From NCBI GenBank assembly GCA_020061285.1, contig JAGUYQ010000178.1:1-6993 (forward strand): 6,993 bases of DNA, read 5' to 3'. The DNA comes from Betaproteobacteria bacterium (GTDB taxonomy: Bacteria; Pseudomonadota; Gammaproteobacteria; Burkholderiales; UBA9220). This document shows, piece after piece, positions 1 through 4,594 of the stretch (positions are counted from its first letter, which is position 1; every line of letters starts with the position of its first letter). The position numbers and the translations under genes are program-made. Below the pieces are notes generated by a model that saw only the letters and a list, made by a program, of their open reading frames with translations, was not told where the DNA came from and did no database searches.

Positions 1-134
1 AGGTTGACGGTGAACATATCCAAAGGCACAAACACGGGCAATTCTTCCTTTGGCTTGTCATCCGTATTGCAACCGGCGAGCCCGAACACCAGCAGAAGAA
101 AAAAAGGCAGGGCGCGGAACAAAAACGTCTTCAT
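1..134 (-). CDS. FliL-like lipoprotein (N-terminal part, runs off the left edge)
   Basis: Only the first 44 codons are present; the gene continues past position 1. The start is ATG at 134-132, preceded by AAGGA six bases upstream. The protein opens with a basic residue pair and a hydrophobic stretch (about residues 8-20), then a lipobox LAGC with the cysteine at residue 22. It is therefore likely exported by Sec, lipidated and anchored in a membrane. The mature part begins with a charged linker followed by PVFVPLDMFTVNL, which resembles the conserved opening of the periplasmic domain of FliL, the flagellar basal-body protein that associates with the stator. Classical FliL has a transmembrane helix rather than a lipobox, so this would be a lipoprotein variant. 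Family assignment rests on one short motif, and no flagellar neighbour is visible in the window. Confidence 0.6.
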   Translation of the reverse strand, partial: MKTFLFRALPFFLLLVFGLAGCNTDDKPKEELPVFVPLDMFTVN

Positions 135-206
135 GTGCTTCCTTATAGCTATCTGTTTCAAACATATTTTGCTACAAATCCAGGCCTATGAAACTATGTA
201 TTTTCT

Positions 207-220
207 GAAAGGCGCCTTTC
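207..220. repeat. 14-bp perfect palindrome
   Basis: GAAAGGCGCCTTTC is fully self-complementary with no spacer. It lies between the divergently oriented lipoprotein gene and the 59-aa gene, about 75 bp upstream of the lipoprotein start. A dimeric DNA-binding protein could recognise it, but I do not recognise the regulator. Confidence 0.5.
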
Positions 221-256
221 CCTGAAGATGGGGCATCAAGGCCTCTGTTCATTGAT

Positions 257-271
257 AACGGTGAACCCGTT
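257..271. repeat. Short inverted repeat (5-bp arms)
   Basis: Arms AACGG (257-261) and CCGTT (267-271) flank a 5-nt spacer. It is a minor element of the palindrome-rich gap between 135 and 520; an arm this short could occur by chance. Confidence 0.3.
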
Positions 272-311
272 CGTTTTCTCGGAATCAATGGCTTCTGGCG
301 GAAATACCGGC

Positions 312-345
312 TGGAAGGGTTGTCTTTCCGACAACCTCCCTTCCA
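312..345. repeat. Long imperfect inverted repeat with 19-bp perfect core
   Basis: The core is GGTTGTC (318-324) and GACAACC (330-336), perfect 7-bp arms around a TTTCC spacer. Outer arms TGGAAGG (312-318) and CCTTCCA (339-345) extend the dyad with a small asymmetric bulge. It directly abuts the NtrC-like palindrome at 346-364, which has the same 7-5-7 geometry; the two centres are 28 bp apart. The predicted sigma-54 start site lies downstream of it, so it is more likely a DNA operator or enhancer site than part of that mRNA. It could still form a hairpin in a minus-strand transcript leading into the lipoprotein gene. Confidence 0.55.
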
Positions 346-346
346 T

Positions 347-363
347 TGCACGTTTTCCGTGCA
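347..363. promoter_or_regulatory. Candidate NtrC enhancer site
   Basis: The site reads TGCAC-N7-GTGCA, 17 bp, inside a perfect 19-bp dyad (346-364). This matches the half sites and spacing of the classical NtrC consensus (TGCAC, seven bases, GTGCA); the inner bases are G/C rather than the commoner C/G. Its centre is about 102 bp upstream of the start site predicted from the sigma-54 promoter at 431-446, a usual distance for an NtrC enhancer. That an independent sigma-54 promoter follows at this distance makes chance less likely. Actual NtrC binding is inference. Confidence 0.55.
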
Positions 364-375
364 ACGGGCCACGCC

Positions 376-388
376 ACGCATTTAGCGT
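376..388. repeat. Short inverted repeat
   Basis: ACGC (376-379) and GCGT (385-388) flank ATTTA. The short arms give low weight, but it continues the series of small dyads between the NtrC-like site and the promoter. Confidence 0.3.
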
Positions 389-392
389 AACC

Positions 393-411
393 ATATGTAA
401 AAAAAACATAT
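393..411. repeat. AT-rich inverted repeat with poly-A spacer
   Basis: ATATGT (393-398) and ACATAT (406-411) flank a run of seven A. It lies between the candidate NtrC site and the sigma-54 promoter, where intrinsically bent DNA or an IHF-type site often helps an enhancer-bound activator reach the polymerase. I see no clear IHF consensus, so bending is only a possibility. Confidence 0.35.
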
Positions 412-430
412 TTCCCATATAGTCGATGGT

Positions 431-446
431 TGGCAGGATTTTTGCT
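431..446 (+). promoter_or_regulatory. Sigma-54 (RpoN) promoter for the 59-aa gene
   Basis: TGGCAGG-N4-TTGCT matches the consensus TGGCACG-N4-TTGCW at 11 of 12 defined positions. The invariant GG (432-433) and GC (444-445) are spaced exactly 12 bp apart, and T430 extends the match. Placing the GC at -13/-12 puts the transcription start near 457, leaving a 64-nt leader before the ATG at 521. Within that leader, GGCGA (459-463) and TCGCC (475-479) could form a small hairpin. Confidence 0.7.
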
Positions 447-520
447 GGGCTTTCCCCTGGCGAATGGCGTTCACTCGCCGCAGTGATTATTCTTTATAAA
501 ACCGGAAATAGGGGAAAACC

Positions 521-700
521 ATGGACGAAACCATCGGCTACATCAATTTCAACAGCGTGGAAGACGTAGCGAGCAATGCCATCAAAATGGCGCGCGATCC
601 GCTGAAAGGACATACGCACTTGGTGCAATTGATTTATGAATTGATGAAAAAGCCCGAGCCGGATGCGGCAACGCTCGAGCACATCCTCAGCGCCAAGTAA
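521..700 (+). CDS. Small protein of unknown function, 59 aa
   Basis: The ATG at 521 follows an AGGGG ribosome binding site with six bases of spacing, and the frame runs to TAA at 698-700. The product is a small soluble protein with no signal peptide, membrane segment or cysteine. It starts MDETIGYINFNSVEDVASNA. The middle (about residues 14-45) looks helical and amphipathic; the end, PEPDAATLEHILSAK, suggests a last short helix after a proline turn. I do not recognise the family. The upstream sigma-54 promoter and NtrC-type site suggest expression under nitrogen limitation, which would fit a small adaptor or regulator, but the sequence does not show which. It converges on nrdG, with 29 nt between the stop codons. 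That it is a real gene is supported by its start signals and promoter. Confidence 0.7.
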   Translation: MDETIGYINFNSVEDVASNAIKMARDPLKGHTHLVQLIYELMKKPEPDAATLEHILSAK

Positions 701-707
701 GCCGTCC

Positions 708-725
708 CCGCCCCTGCGGGGGCGG
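708..725. terminator. Hairpin between convergent genes, possible bidirectional terminator
   Basis: CCGCCCC (708-714) pairs with GGGGCGG (719-725) around a TGCG loop, a strong 7-bp GC stem placed between the stop codons of the 59-aa gene and nrdG. Neither strand has a run of T after the stem, so it is not a textbook intrinsic terminator. It may instead protect 3' ends or assist Rho-dependent termination. Confidence 0.45.
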
Positions 726-729
726 CGGG

Positions 730-1422
730 TCAGGCCCCGCGATACTCTACTTCCTCTACCCGCTCTGCCAGCCGGGCTAATAGCATGGGAGTCGGTACGG
801 CCGAATGCTCTTCGGCCAAGGCTTTGTCGCCGCACCCTTGGGGACGGAAGGCCTGCAAGACCCATTTTTTCGCACCCAGTTCGGCCAACTCCCCTGCCAA
901 TTGCAGCAAATCCTCTTCGCTCAATAATCGGGAATGGCAAGTGGTGCGGAGCTCGACCGGGATGGCGGTACTTTGCAGCAGCCGAATGCTTTGCCGCACA
1001 GCCTCCCCTCCTCCCGCGCCGGTGATTCTGCCATAGTCCGAGAACGGTGCCTTGACGTCTAGACCTACCCAATCCAGCCATGGAAGCAGCTTCTCCAAGC
1101 GTTCCGGATAGATGCCGGCGGTGTGTAGTCCGATACGGAATCCCATGGCTTTGGCCTCGGCCATCGCTTCTGCCAGCCCATTTTGCAGGGTTGGCTCGCC
1201 GCCGCTGAATACCACGGCATCCAGCAGCCCTTGGCGTCTCGACAGGAAAGCCGTCACCTCCGGCCACTTGAAGGCATTTGGGCTTTCCCGCGGGATGAGG
1301 TGAGGGTTGTGGCAATAACGGCATTGCCACGGGCATCCTTGGCAGAAAACCACCGCCGCCAAGCAGCCGGGATAGTCTGTGGTGGTGAGGGGAACCAGCC
1401 CGCCTGCAAGAAGCTGTGGCAT
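730..1422 (-). CDS. nrdG: Anaerobic ribonucleotide reductase activating protein (radical SAM)
   Basis: This activase uses a [4Fe-4S] cluster and S-adenosylmethionine to create the glycyl radical on anaerobic ribonucleotide reductase. The radical-SAM motif CxxxCxxC is formed by Cys30, Cys34 and Cys37 in the segment CQGCPWQCRYC, with an additional Cys27 just before. The SAM-contacting GGEP motif is at about residues 74-77 (FSGGEPT). The N-terminal PLTTTDYPG and the 230-aa length fit the NrdG2/TIGR02495 type rather than the shorter (roughly 155-aa) E. coli NrdG. The start is placed at ATG 1422-1420, four bases after the stop of the upstream glycyl-radical gene. A TTG at 1458 would add 12 residues and overlap that gene, but has no ribosome binding site. 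A GAGG sits very close to the chosen ATG, so translation is probably coupled. It is the third gene of the nrdD operon. Confidence 0.92.
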   Translation of the reverse strand: MPQLLAGGLVPLTTTDYPGCLAAVVFCQGCPWQCRYCHNPHLIPRESPNAFKWPEVTAFLSRRQGLLDAVVFSGGEPTLQNGLAEAMAEAKAMGFRIGLHTAGIYPERLEKLLPWLDWVGLDVKAPFSDYGRITGAGGGEAVRQSIRLLQSTAIPVELRTTCHSRLLSEEDLLQLAGELAELGAKKWVLQAFRPQGCGDKALAEEHSAVPTPMLLARLAERVEEVEYRGA

Positions 1423-1426
1423 GGCC

Positions 1427-1621
1427 TCAAGCGGATAGCTTGACCCGTGCCTCGACAAAATAGCGGCGCTGGAAATACTCCCCTTTCTTGCCGGTATTGA
1501 AGGATGAAACCGGGCGGTGGTAGCCCATGACGCGGGTCCATATCTCGCAGGGCTGGCGCTCCTCGTCCTTGAGGGCGACGGTTTCCAGGGCCTGGGCTTC
1601 TTGCTGGGAAAAGTCGTTCAT
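1427..1621 (-). CDS. Glycyl-radical C-terminal polypeptide of class III ribonucleotide reductase (split NrdD, small part)
   Basis: This 64-aa protein contains what is normally the last segment of NrdD. RVMGY (residues 30-34) matches the glycyl-radical motif, with Gly33 the expected radical site. After it come HRPVSSFNTGKKGEY and RRYF, the usual conserved tail. A single Cys25 precedes the motif. Start choice: AGGAG (bases 1632-1628) lies six bases before ATG 1621-1619 but directly against the earlier ATG at 1627, so the second ATG is preferred. The gene starts 21 nt after the stop of the 677-aa polypeptide and in the same frame, but TGA (1645-1643) and then TAG (1633-1631) interrupt the path between them. 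It must therefore act in trans, docking into the large polypeptide's barrel so that Gly33 reaches the active-site cysteine and is activated by NrdG. The role is inferred from the motif and operon position. Confidence 0.85.
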   Translation of the reverse strand: MNDFSQQEAQALETVALKDEERQPCEIWTRVMGYHRPVSSFNTGKKGEYFQRRYFVEARVKLSA

Positions 1622-1642
1622 GGTCATCTCCTAATGGCTGGG

Positions 1643-3676
1643 TCAGGCGGCTTGGCGCCGCTTGCGGGCGAGAAGTTCTTCGTCGCACTTGGGACAGAAA
1701 GGATGCTCCCCTTGCAGGTAGCCGTGCTTGGGGCAAATCGAGAATGTCGGTGTTACGGTAATGTAGGGCAGGCGAAAACGCTCCAAGGAGCGCTTCACCA
1801 ACTGCTTGCATGCCTCGGCGCTGGAAATGCGCTCGGTCATGTACAGGTGCAGCACCGTGCCGCCGGTGTATTTGCGCTGGAGTGCTTCCTGCCGTTCCAG
1901 GGCCTCGAAAGGGTCGTCGGTGAAGCCCACGGGAAGCTGGGAGGAATTGGTGTAGTACGGCATGTCCGCCGTGCCGGCTTGGAGGATAGCGGGAAAGCGC
2001 TTCTTGTCCTCCTTGGCGAAACGGTAGGTGGTGCCCTCCGCCGGGGTGGCCTCCAAGTTGTACATGTGGCCGGTTTCCTCCTGGAAGGCGACGATACGCT
2101 CCCGCACATGGTCGAGGAAGCGCACCGCGAAGTCGTAGCCCCAGCCACTGGTGATATCGTGCTCGCCAGCGGTGAAGTTGCGGATCATTTCGTTGACGCC
2201 GTTCACCCCCAGGGTGGAGAAATGATTGCGCAGGGTTCCCAGGTAGCGCTTGGTGTAGGGGAACAGCCCCGCGTCCATGTGGCGCTGAATCACCTTGCGC
2301 TTGATCTCCAGACTGTTCTTGCCGATTTCCAACAGTTCGTCCAGGCGCTTGAACAAGCCTTCCTCGTTATCCTTATAGAGGTAACCGAGGCGGGCGCAGT
2401 TGACCGTCACCACCCCCACGCTGCCGGTCTGCTCGGCGCTGCCGAAGAGGCCGTTGCCCCGCTTCAGCAGTTCCCGCAGGTCAAGCTGGAGGCGGCAACA
2501 CATGGAGCGGATCATGTTGGGCTTGAGTTCGGAGTTGATGAAGTTCTGGAAGTACGGCAGGCCGTACTTGGCGGTCATCTCGAACAGCAGCACGGCGTTT
2601 TCGCTCTCCCAGGGGAAGTCCGGCGTCATGTTGTAGGTGGGAATGGGGAAGGTGAATACCCGTCCCTTGGCATCGCCGGTGGTCATCACCTCGATATAGG
2701 CCCGGTTGATCATGTCCATCTCGGCCTGGAGGTCGCCATAGGTAAAGGGCATTTCGACGCCGCCGATGATGGGAACCTGATCCTTCAGGTCGTCCGGACA
2801 GGTCCAGTCGAAGGTCAGGTTGGTAAAAGGCGTCTGGGTGCCCCAGCGGGATGGCACGTTGAGGTTGTAGATCAGTTCCTGGATGTATTGCTTCACCTGG
2901 CTGTAGGACAGGTTGTCCTTGCGGATGAAAGCAGCCATGTAGGTGTCGAAGGAGCTGAAAGCCTGGGCGCCGGCCCACTCGTTTTGCAAGGTGCCGAGGA
3001 AGTTGACGATCTGGCCCACCGCGCTCGACATGTGCTTGGGCGGCCCCGCCTCCACCTTGCCCGGCACGCCGTTGAGCCCCTCGTTGAGCAAGGTGCGCAG
3101 GGACCAGCCGGCGCAGTACCCGGCCAGCATGTCCAGGTCGTGGACGTGGATGTCCCCTTCCCGGTGAGCGACGCCCACTTCCGGCGGATAGACGTGGCTG
3201 AGCCAGTAGTTCGCCACCACCTTGCCGGAAACGTTGAGGATCAAGCCGCCGAGGGAATAGCCCTGGTTGGCGTTGGCGTTGACGCGCCAGTCCATCTGGT
3301 TGAGGTACTCGTTGATGGACGACTCCACGTCCACCACCGTCTTTTTGTCCTGGCGCAGCTTGGCGTGCTGCTCCCGGTAGACGATATAAGCCCGGGCTGT
3401 CTTGGCATGGTTGGCGGAAATCAGCGCCTGCTCCACCACATCCTGGATTTTCTCGATGTGGGGCGGCTCACTGCGGAATTTGTGGATCAGCACCTTCACC
3501 ACCTGTGCCGTGAGCAGGAATGCCTCGTTGGCGTCGAATTCGCCGCTGGCGGCTCCCGCCCGCTGGATGGCGGAACGGATTTTGTCCGCGTCGAAAGGCG
3601 CCAGGGAGCCATCCCGCTTGATGACTCCCTTGGGCAGGGTCGTTAAGGTGTTGTCGGTGCTTGGGCTTGCCGTCAT
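1643..3676 (-). CDS. nrdD: Anaerobic (class III) ribonucleoside-triphosphate reductase, large polypeptide
   Basis: It reduces ribonucleoside triphosphates to deoxyribonucleotides without oxygen. The 677-aa chain starts at ATG 3676-3674, preceded by GGGAGG four bases upstream; a GTG at 3778 would add 34 residues but lacks such a site and sits in the operator region. Residues about 16-105 form an ATP-cone (VIKRDGSLAPFDADKI), the allosteric domain sensing ATP/dATP. The catalytic barrel follows, with GDIHVHDLD (174-182), Cys188 in GYCAGW and Cys393-Cys394 in SMCCRL. By comparison with known class III enzymes, Cys394 is the likely thiyl-radical residue and Cys188 its partner. A C-terminal zinc motif comprises Cys648, His651, Cys661 and Cys664, so the first pair is CxxH rather than the CxxC of E. 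coli. The chain stops after this motif, just before the glycyl-radical segment, which the next gene encodes. Together the two chains total 741 aa, against about 712 for E. coli NrdD. Confidence 0.95.
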   Translation of the reverse strand: MTASPSTDNTLTTLPKGVIKRDGSLAPFDADKIRSAIQRAGAASGEFDANEAFLLTAQVVKVLIHKFRSEPPHIEKIQDVVEQALISANHAKTARAYIVYREQHAKLRQDKKTVVDVESSINEYLNQMDWRVNANANQGYSLGGLILNVSGKVVANYWLSHVYPPEVGVAHREGDIHVHDLDMLAGYCAGWSLRTLLNEGLNGVPGKVEAGPPKHMSSAVGQIVNFLGTLQNEWAGAQAFSSFDTYMAAFIRKDNLSYSQVKQYIQELIYNLNVPSRWGTQTPFTNLTFDWTCPDDLKDQVPIIGGVEMPFTYGDLQAEMDMINRAYIEVMTTGDAKGRVFTFPIPTYNMTPDFPWESENAVLLFEMTAKYGLPYFQNFINSELKPNMIRSMCCRLQLDLRELLKRGNGLFGSAEQTGSVGVVTVNCARLGYLYKDNEEGLFKRLDELLEIGKNSLEIKRKVIQRHMDAGLFPYTKRYLGTLRNHFSTLGVNGVNEMIRNFTAGEHDITSGWGYDFAVRFLDHVRERIVAFQEETGHMYNLEATPAEGTTYRFAKEDKKRFPAILQAGTADMPYYTNSSQLPVGFTDDPFEALERQEALQRKYTGGTVLHLYMTERISSAEACKQLVKRSLERFRLPYITVTPTFSICPKHGYLQGEHPFCPKCDEELLARKRRQAA

Positions 3677-3774
3677 ATGTCCTCCCAGTGCAGCCCCTGG
3701 CCAATGGGCCGGGACAGGGTTAAGGCTATAGACGACCCGCTCGCTGCCTTTTCCTCGGTTCAGGTCGTCACCGT

Positions 3775-3790
3775 ACACAACATGTTGTGA
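3775..3790. promoter_or_regulatory. NrdR box 1 (candidate)
   Basis: ACACAACATGTTGTGA is a near-perfect palindrome and fits the NrdR consensus (ACACWATATNTWGTGT) at about 13 of 16 positions. NrdR is the zinc-finger/ATP-cone repressor of ribonucleotide reductase genes. The site lies 99 bp upstream of the nrdD start codon and overlaps the predicted start site of the promoter at 3791-3818. A second, weaker box lies 32 bp further upstream, the three-helical-turn pairing typical of NrdR operators. Confidence 0.7.
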
Positions 3791-3818
3791 ATAATATACC
3801 CACGAAACACATTGTCTA
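3791..3818 (-). promoter_or_regulatory. Sigma-70 promoter for the nrdD operon
   Basis: TAGACA (3818-3813) and TATTAT (3796-3791), separated by 16 bp, each match the sigma-70 hexamers at five of six positions. They predict transcription from about 3784 and a 108-nt leader. The FNR box centre then falls near -70, an accepted class I activation position. An alternative -10, TAAACT (3826-3821), would give a start near 3813 with the FNR box at about -41, the class II position. In both cases the NrdR boxes overlap the promoter or start site, as expected for repression. Confidence 0.5.
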
Positions 3819-3822
3819 GTAG
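3807..3822. promoter_or_regulatory. NrdR box 2 (weaker candidate)
   Basis: ACACATTGTCTAGTAG keeps the left arm ACAC and the central T/W-GT positions but diverges at the right end, about 11 of 16 matches. Alone it would not be convincing. Its support is the spacing: it begins exactly 32 bp from box 1, placing both on the same DNA face, and it overlaps the -35 element of the nrdD promoter. Confidence 0.5.
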
Positions 3823-3846
3823 TTTAGGGGTGGCGTCCATATTTTA

Positions 3847-3860
3847 TTGACCCAGATCAA
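3847..3860. promoter_or_regulatory. FNR/ANR-type binding site
   Basis: TTGAC-N4-ATCAA matches the FNR consensus TTGAT-N4-ATCAA at nine of ten defined bases; on the minus strand it reads TTGAT-CTGG-GTCAA. It lies upstream of the nrdD promoter at about -70 or about -41, depending on which -10 is used, and both are positions where FNR activates. Relative to the plus-strand promoter predicted at 3901-3929 it sits near -82, so it could also serve the divergent gene. A related regulator of the CRP/FNR family (ANR, DNR) could use the same site. Confidence 0.7.
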
Positions 3861-3900
3861 GAAAAATTTCCTCGATGCCTCATAAATACTTTGTAAACAA

Positions 3901-3929
3901 TTGGATAATGATATTTATCAGGCTATAAC
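3901..3929 (+). promoter_or_regulatory. Possible sigma-70 promoter for the 139-aa gene
   Basis: TTGGAT (3901-3906) and TATAAC (3924-3929) are separated by 17 bp, with a start near 3936. The -10 is good (5/6) and the -35 is weak (3/6), as in promoters needing an activator. The FNR box at 3847-3860 is centred at about -82. Another candidate is an extended -10 (TGC followed by TAGAGT, 3998-4006), which would give a leader starting near 4013. Confidence 0.35.
3908..3921. promoter_or_regulatory. Weak FNR-like site
   Basis: ATGAT-N4-ATCAG contains the exact inner halves TGAT and ATCA at FNR spacing but lacks both outer bases, eight of ten matches. It lies between the -35 and -10 of the possible plus-strand promoter, where an occupied site would block transcription. 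The region is AT-rich, so chance is a real alternative. Confidence 0.35.
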
Positions 3930-3963
3930 ACATTCACGCACAAGGGATAGATTATCGTGGCGC

Positions 3964-3986
3964 ACACAAATAATCCGACACAAATA
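3964..3986. repeat. Short direct repeat, ACACAAATA x 2
   Basis: ACACAAATA occurs at 3964-3972 and 3978-3986, a 14-bp period, in the divergent regulatory region. Each copy resembles the left arm of an NrdR box but lacks a right arm. A short ACAATTGT palindrome follows at 3991-3998. Significance is unclear. Confidence 0.35.
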
Positions 3987-4028
3987 GTCAACAATTGTGC
4001 TAGAGTGAGAACATCACTATTTCCACAC

Positions 4029-4126
4029 GGCCAAAAGCGCCCCAAAAGCAGTAAGCCGGGGTTGGTTGAAGCCTAAGCTGCAAGTCGGCGAAAAGGGGAA
4101 ACCCAACGCTCAGCGACTTGAAGGAG
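4029..4126 (+). promoter_or_regulatory. Candidate structured 5' leader RNA
   Basis: Two foldable parts precede the 139-aa gene. First, CCAA (4031-4034) and CCCC (4040-4043) pair with GGGG and TTGG (4058-4065), leaving an AAGCG bulge and a 14-nt loop. Second, CAAGTCG (4081-4087) pairs with CGACTTG (4114-4120). Inside the second, GCG (4088-4090) pairs with CGC (4107-4109), and GGG (4095-4097) with CCC (4102-4104) closes a GAAA tetraloop. The second stem ends exactly where the AAGGAG ribosome binding site (4121-4126) begins. I could not match it to a known riboswitch; c-di-GMP-I, molybdenum cofactor and fluoride classes were considered from memory. Regulation through this fold is inference. Confidence 0.4.
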
Positions 4127-4132
4127 ATCATC

Positions 4133-4552
4133 ATGAAAGATATCAACGTCAGCCTGTCTGGGATGGACATGAATTACAAAATGGCCAGTGTTATCGCCAA
4201 TACCATTGCCAATCAGCTTAATGGGCATGAGCCGGTGGTGGTCGCCTGGCACGACAAGACGACATCACGCATGTCCCCGGTCATCGAGGGTGCCGACCTC
4301 AATACCCGCTGGCACGATTACGGTGAAAGCCACGGCGGGAAATTGGAAGTCAGCGTGAACGGCGATTTTGACTTCATCTTTGCCGATTCGAGCGAATTCG
4401 AAACCCTCGGCCCCAGCCCTCTTGTCAACTTACACGATACGATTGGCAATGAATATCTCTGCCAAATCAGCGCCCTGCAGGACCCAAAGCATCCCAATGA
4501 AGAGGCCTGCGTCCGCATGGAAGGCTTGGCCACCAAGGGTGATGCGACTTGA
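4133..4552 (+). CDS. AF1514/DUF5619-like small protein, 139 aa
   Basis: ATG at 4133 follows AAGGAG with six bases of spacing; an in-frame TTG at 4118 would overlap that site and is rejected. The N-terminal part (about residues 1-87) resembles the AF1514 family: KDINVSLSGMDMNYKMAS, then VVVAWHDKTTSRMSP (35-49), a WHDYGESHGGKLEV strand region (60-73) and DFDFIF (78-83). The family's function is unknown to me. The C-terminal 50 residues look like an extra segment, with Cys110 and Cys126. There is no signal peptide or membrane segment, so it is probably cytosolic. It is transcribed away from nrdD across a shared control region with FNR-type sites and converges on ubiT, which suggests, but does not show, a role in anaerobic metabolism. 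Family recognition is from memory of the motif pattern. Confidence 0.65.
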   Translation: MKDINVSLSGMDMNYKMASVIANTIANQLNGHEPVVVAWHDKTTSRMSPVIEGADLNTRWHDYGESHGGKLEVSVNGDFDFIFADSSEFETLGPSPLVNLHDTIGNEYLCQISALQDPKHPNEEACVRMEGLATKGDAT

Positions 4553-4579
4553 AAGCTGGCGCGGAAGCGGAGGGCTTTA

Positions 4580-4594
4580 ACCGGGAACGCCGGT
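4580..4594. terminator. Small hairpin between convergent genes
   Basis: ACCGG (4580-4584) and CCGGT (4590-4594) pair around GAACG, in the 41-nt space between the 139-aa gene and ubiT; the last base belongs to the ubiT stop codon. There is no T-run on either side, so termination is uncertain. Confidence 0.25.

Noticed and set aside
228..422. Small ORFs on both strands in the 135-520 gap (64 and 60 codons)
   Set aside because: They cover the palindromes, lack ribosome binding sites and have no protein-like motif. The region is better explained as regulatory DNA.
494..1336. A 280-codon open frame on the minus strand across nrdG and the 59-aa gene
   Set aside because: Out-of-frame composition with no recognisable motif. 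It overlaps two better-supported genes.
1420..1458. TTG at 1458 as the nrdG start
   Set aside because: No ribosome binding site precedes it and it overlaps the upstream gene. The ATG at 1422 gives a normal NrdG N terminus.
1619..1645. Stop-codon readthrough or selenocysteine joining the two NrdD parts
   Set aside because: The parts share a frame, but a TAG follows the TGA four codons later and the small gene has its own ribosome binding site. Two readthrough events would be required.
1517..3646. A 709-codon open frame on the plus strand, antisense to nrdD
   Set aside because: It mirrors the nrdD reading frame in GC-rich, codon-biased DNA. Its translation resembles no known family, it has no ribosome binding site, and the minus-strand NrdD is unmistakable.
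3934..3975. c-di-GMP-I riboswitch suggested by a CACGCACA-like stretch
   Set aside because: The surrounding conserved bases, the GNRA-loop hairpin and the receptor helix expected of that class are absent at the right places.
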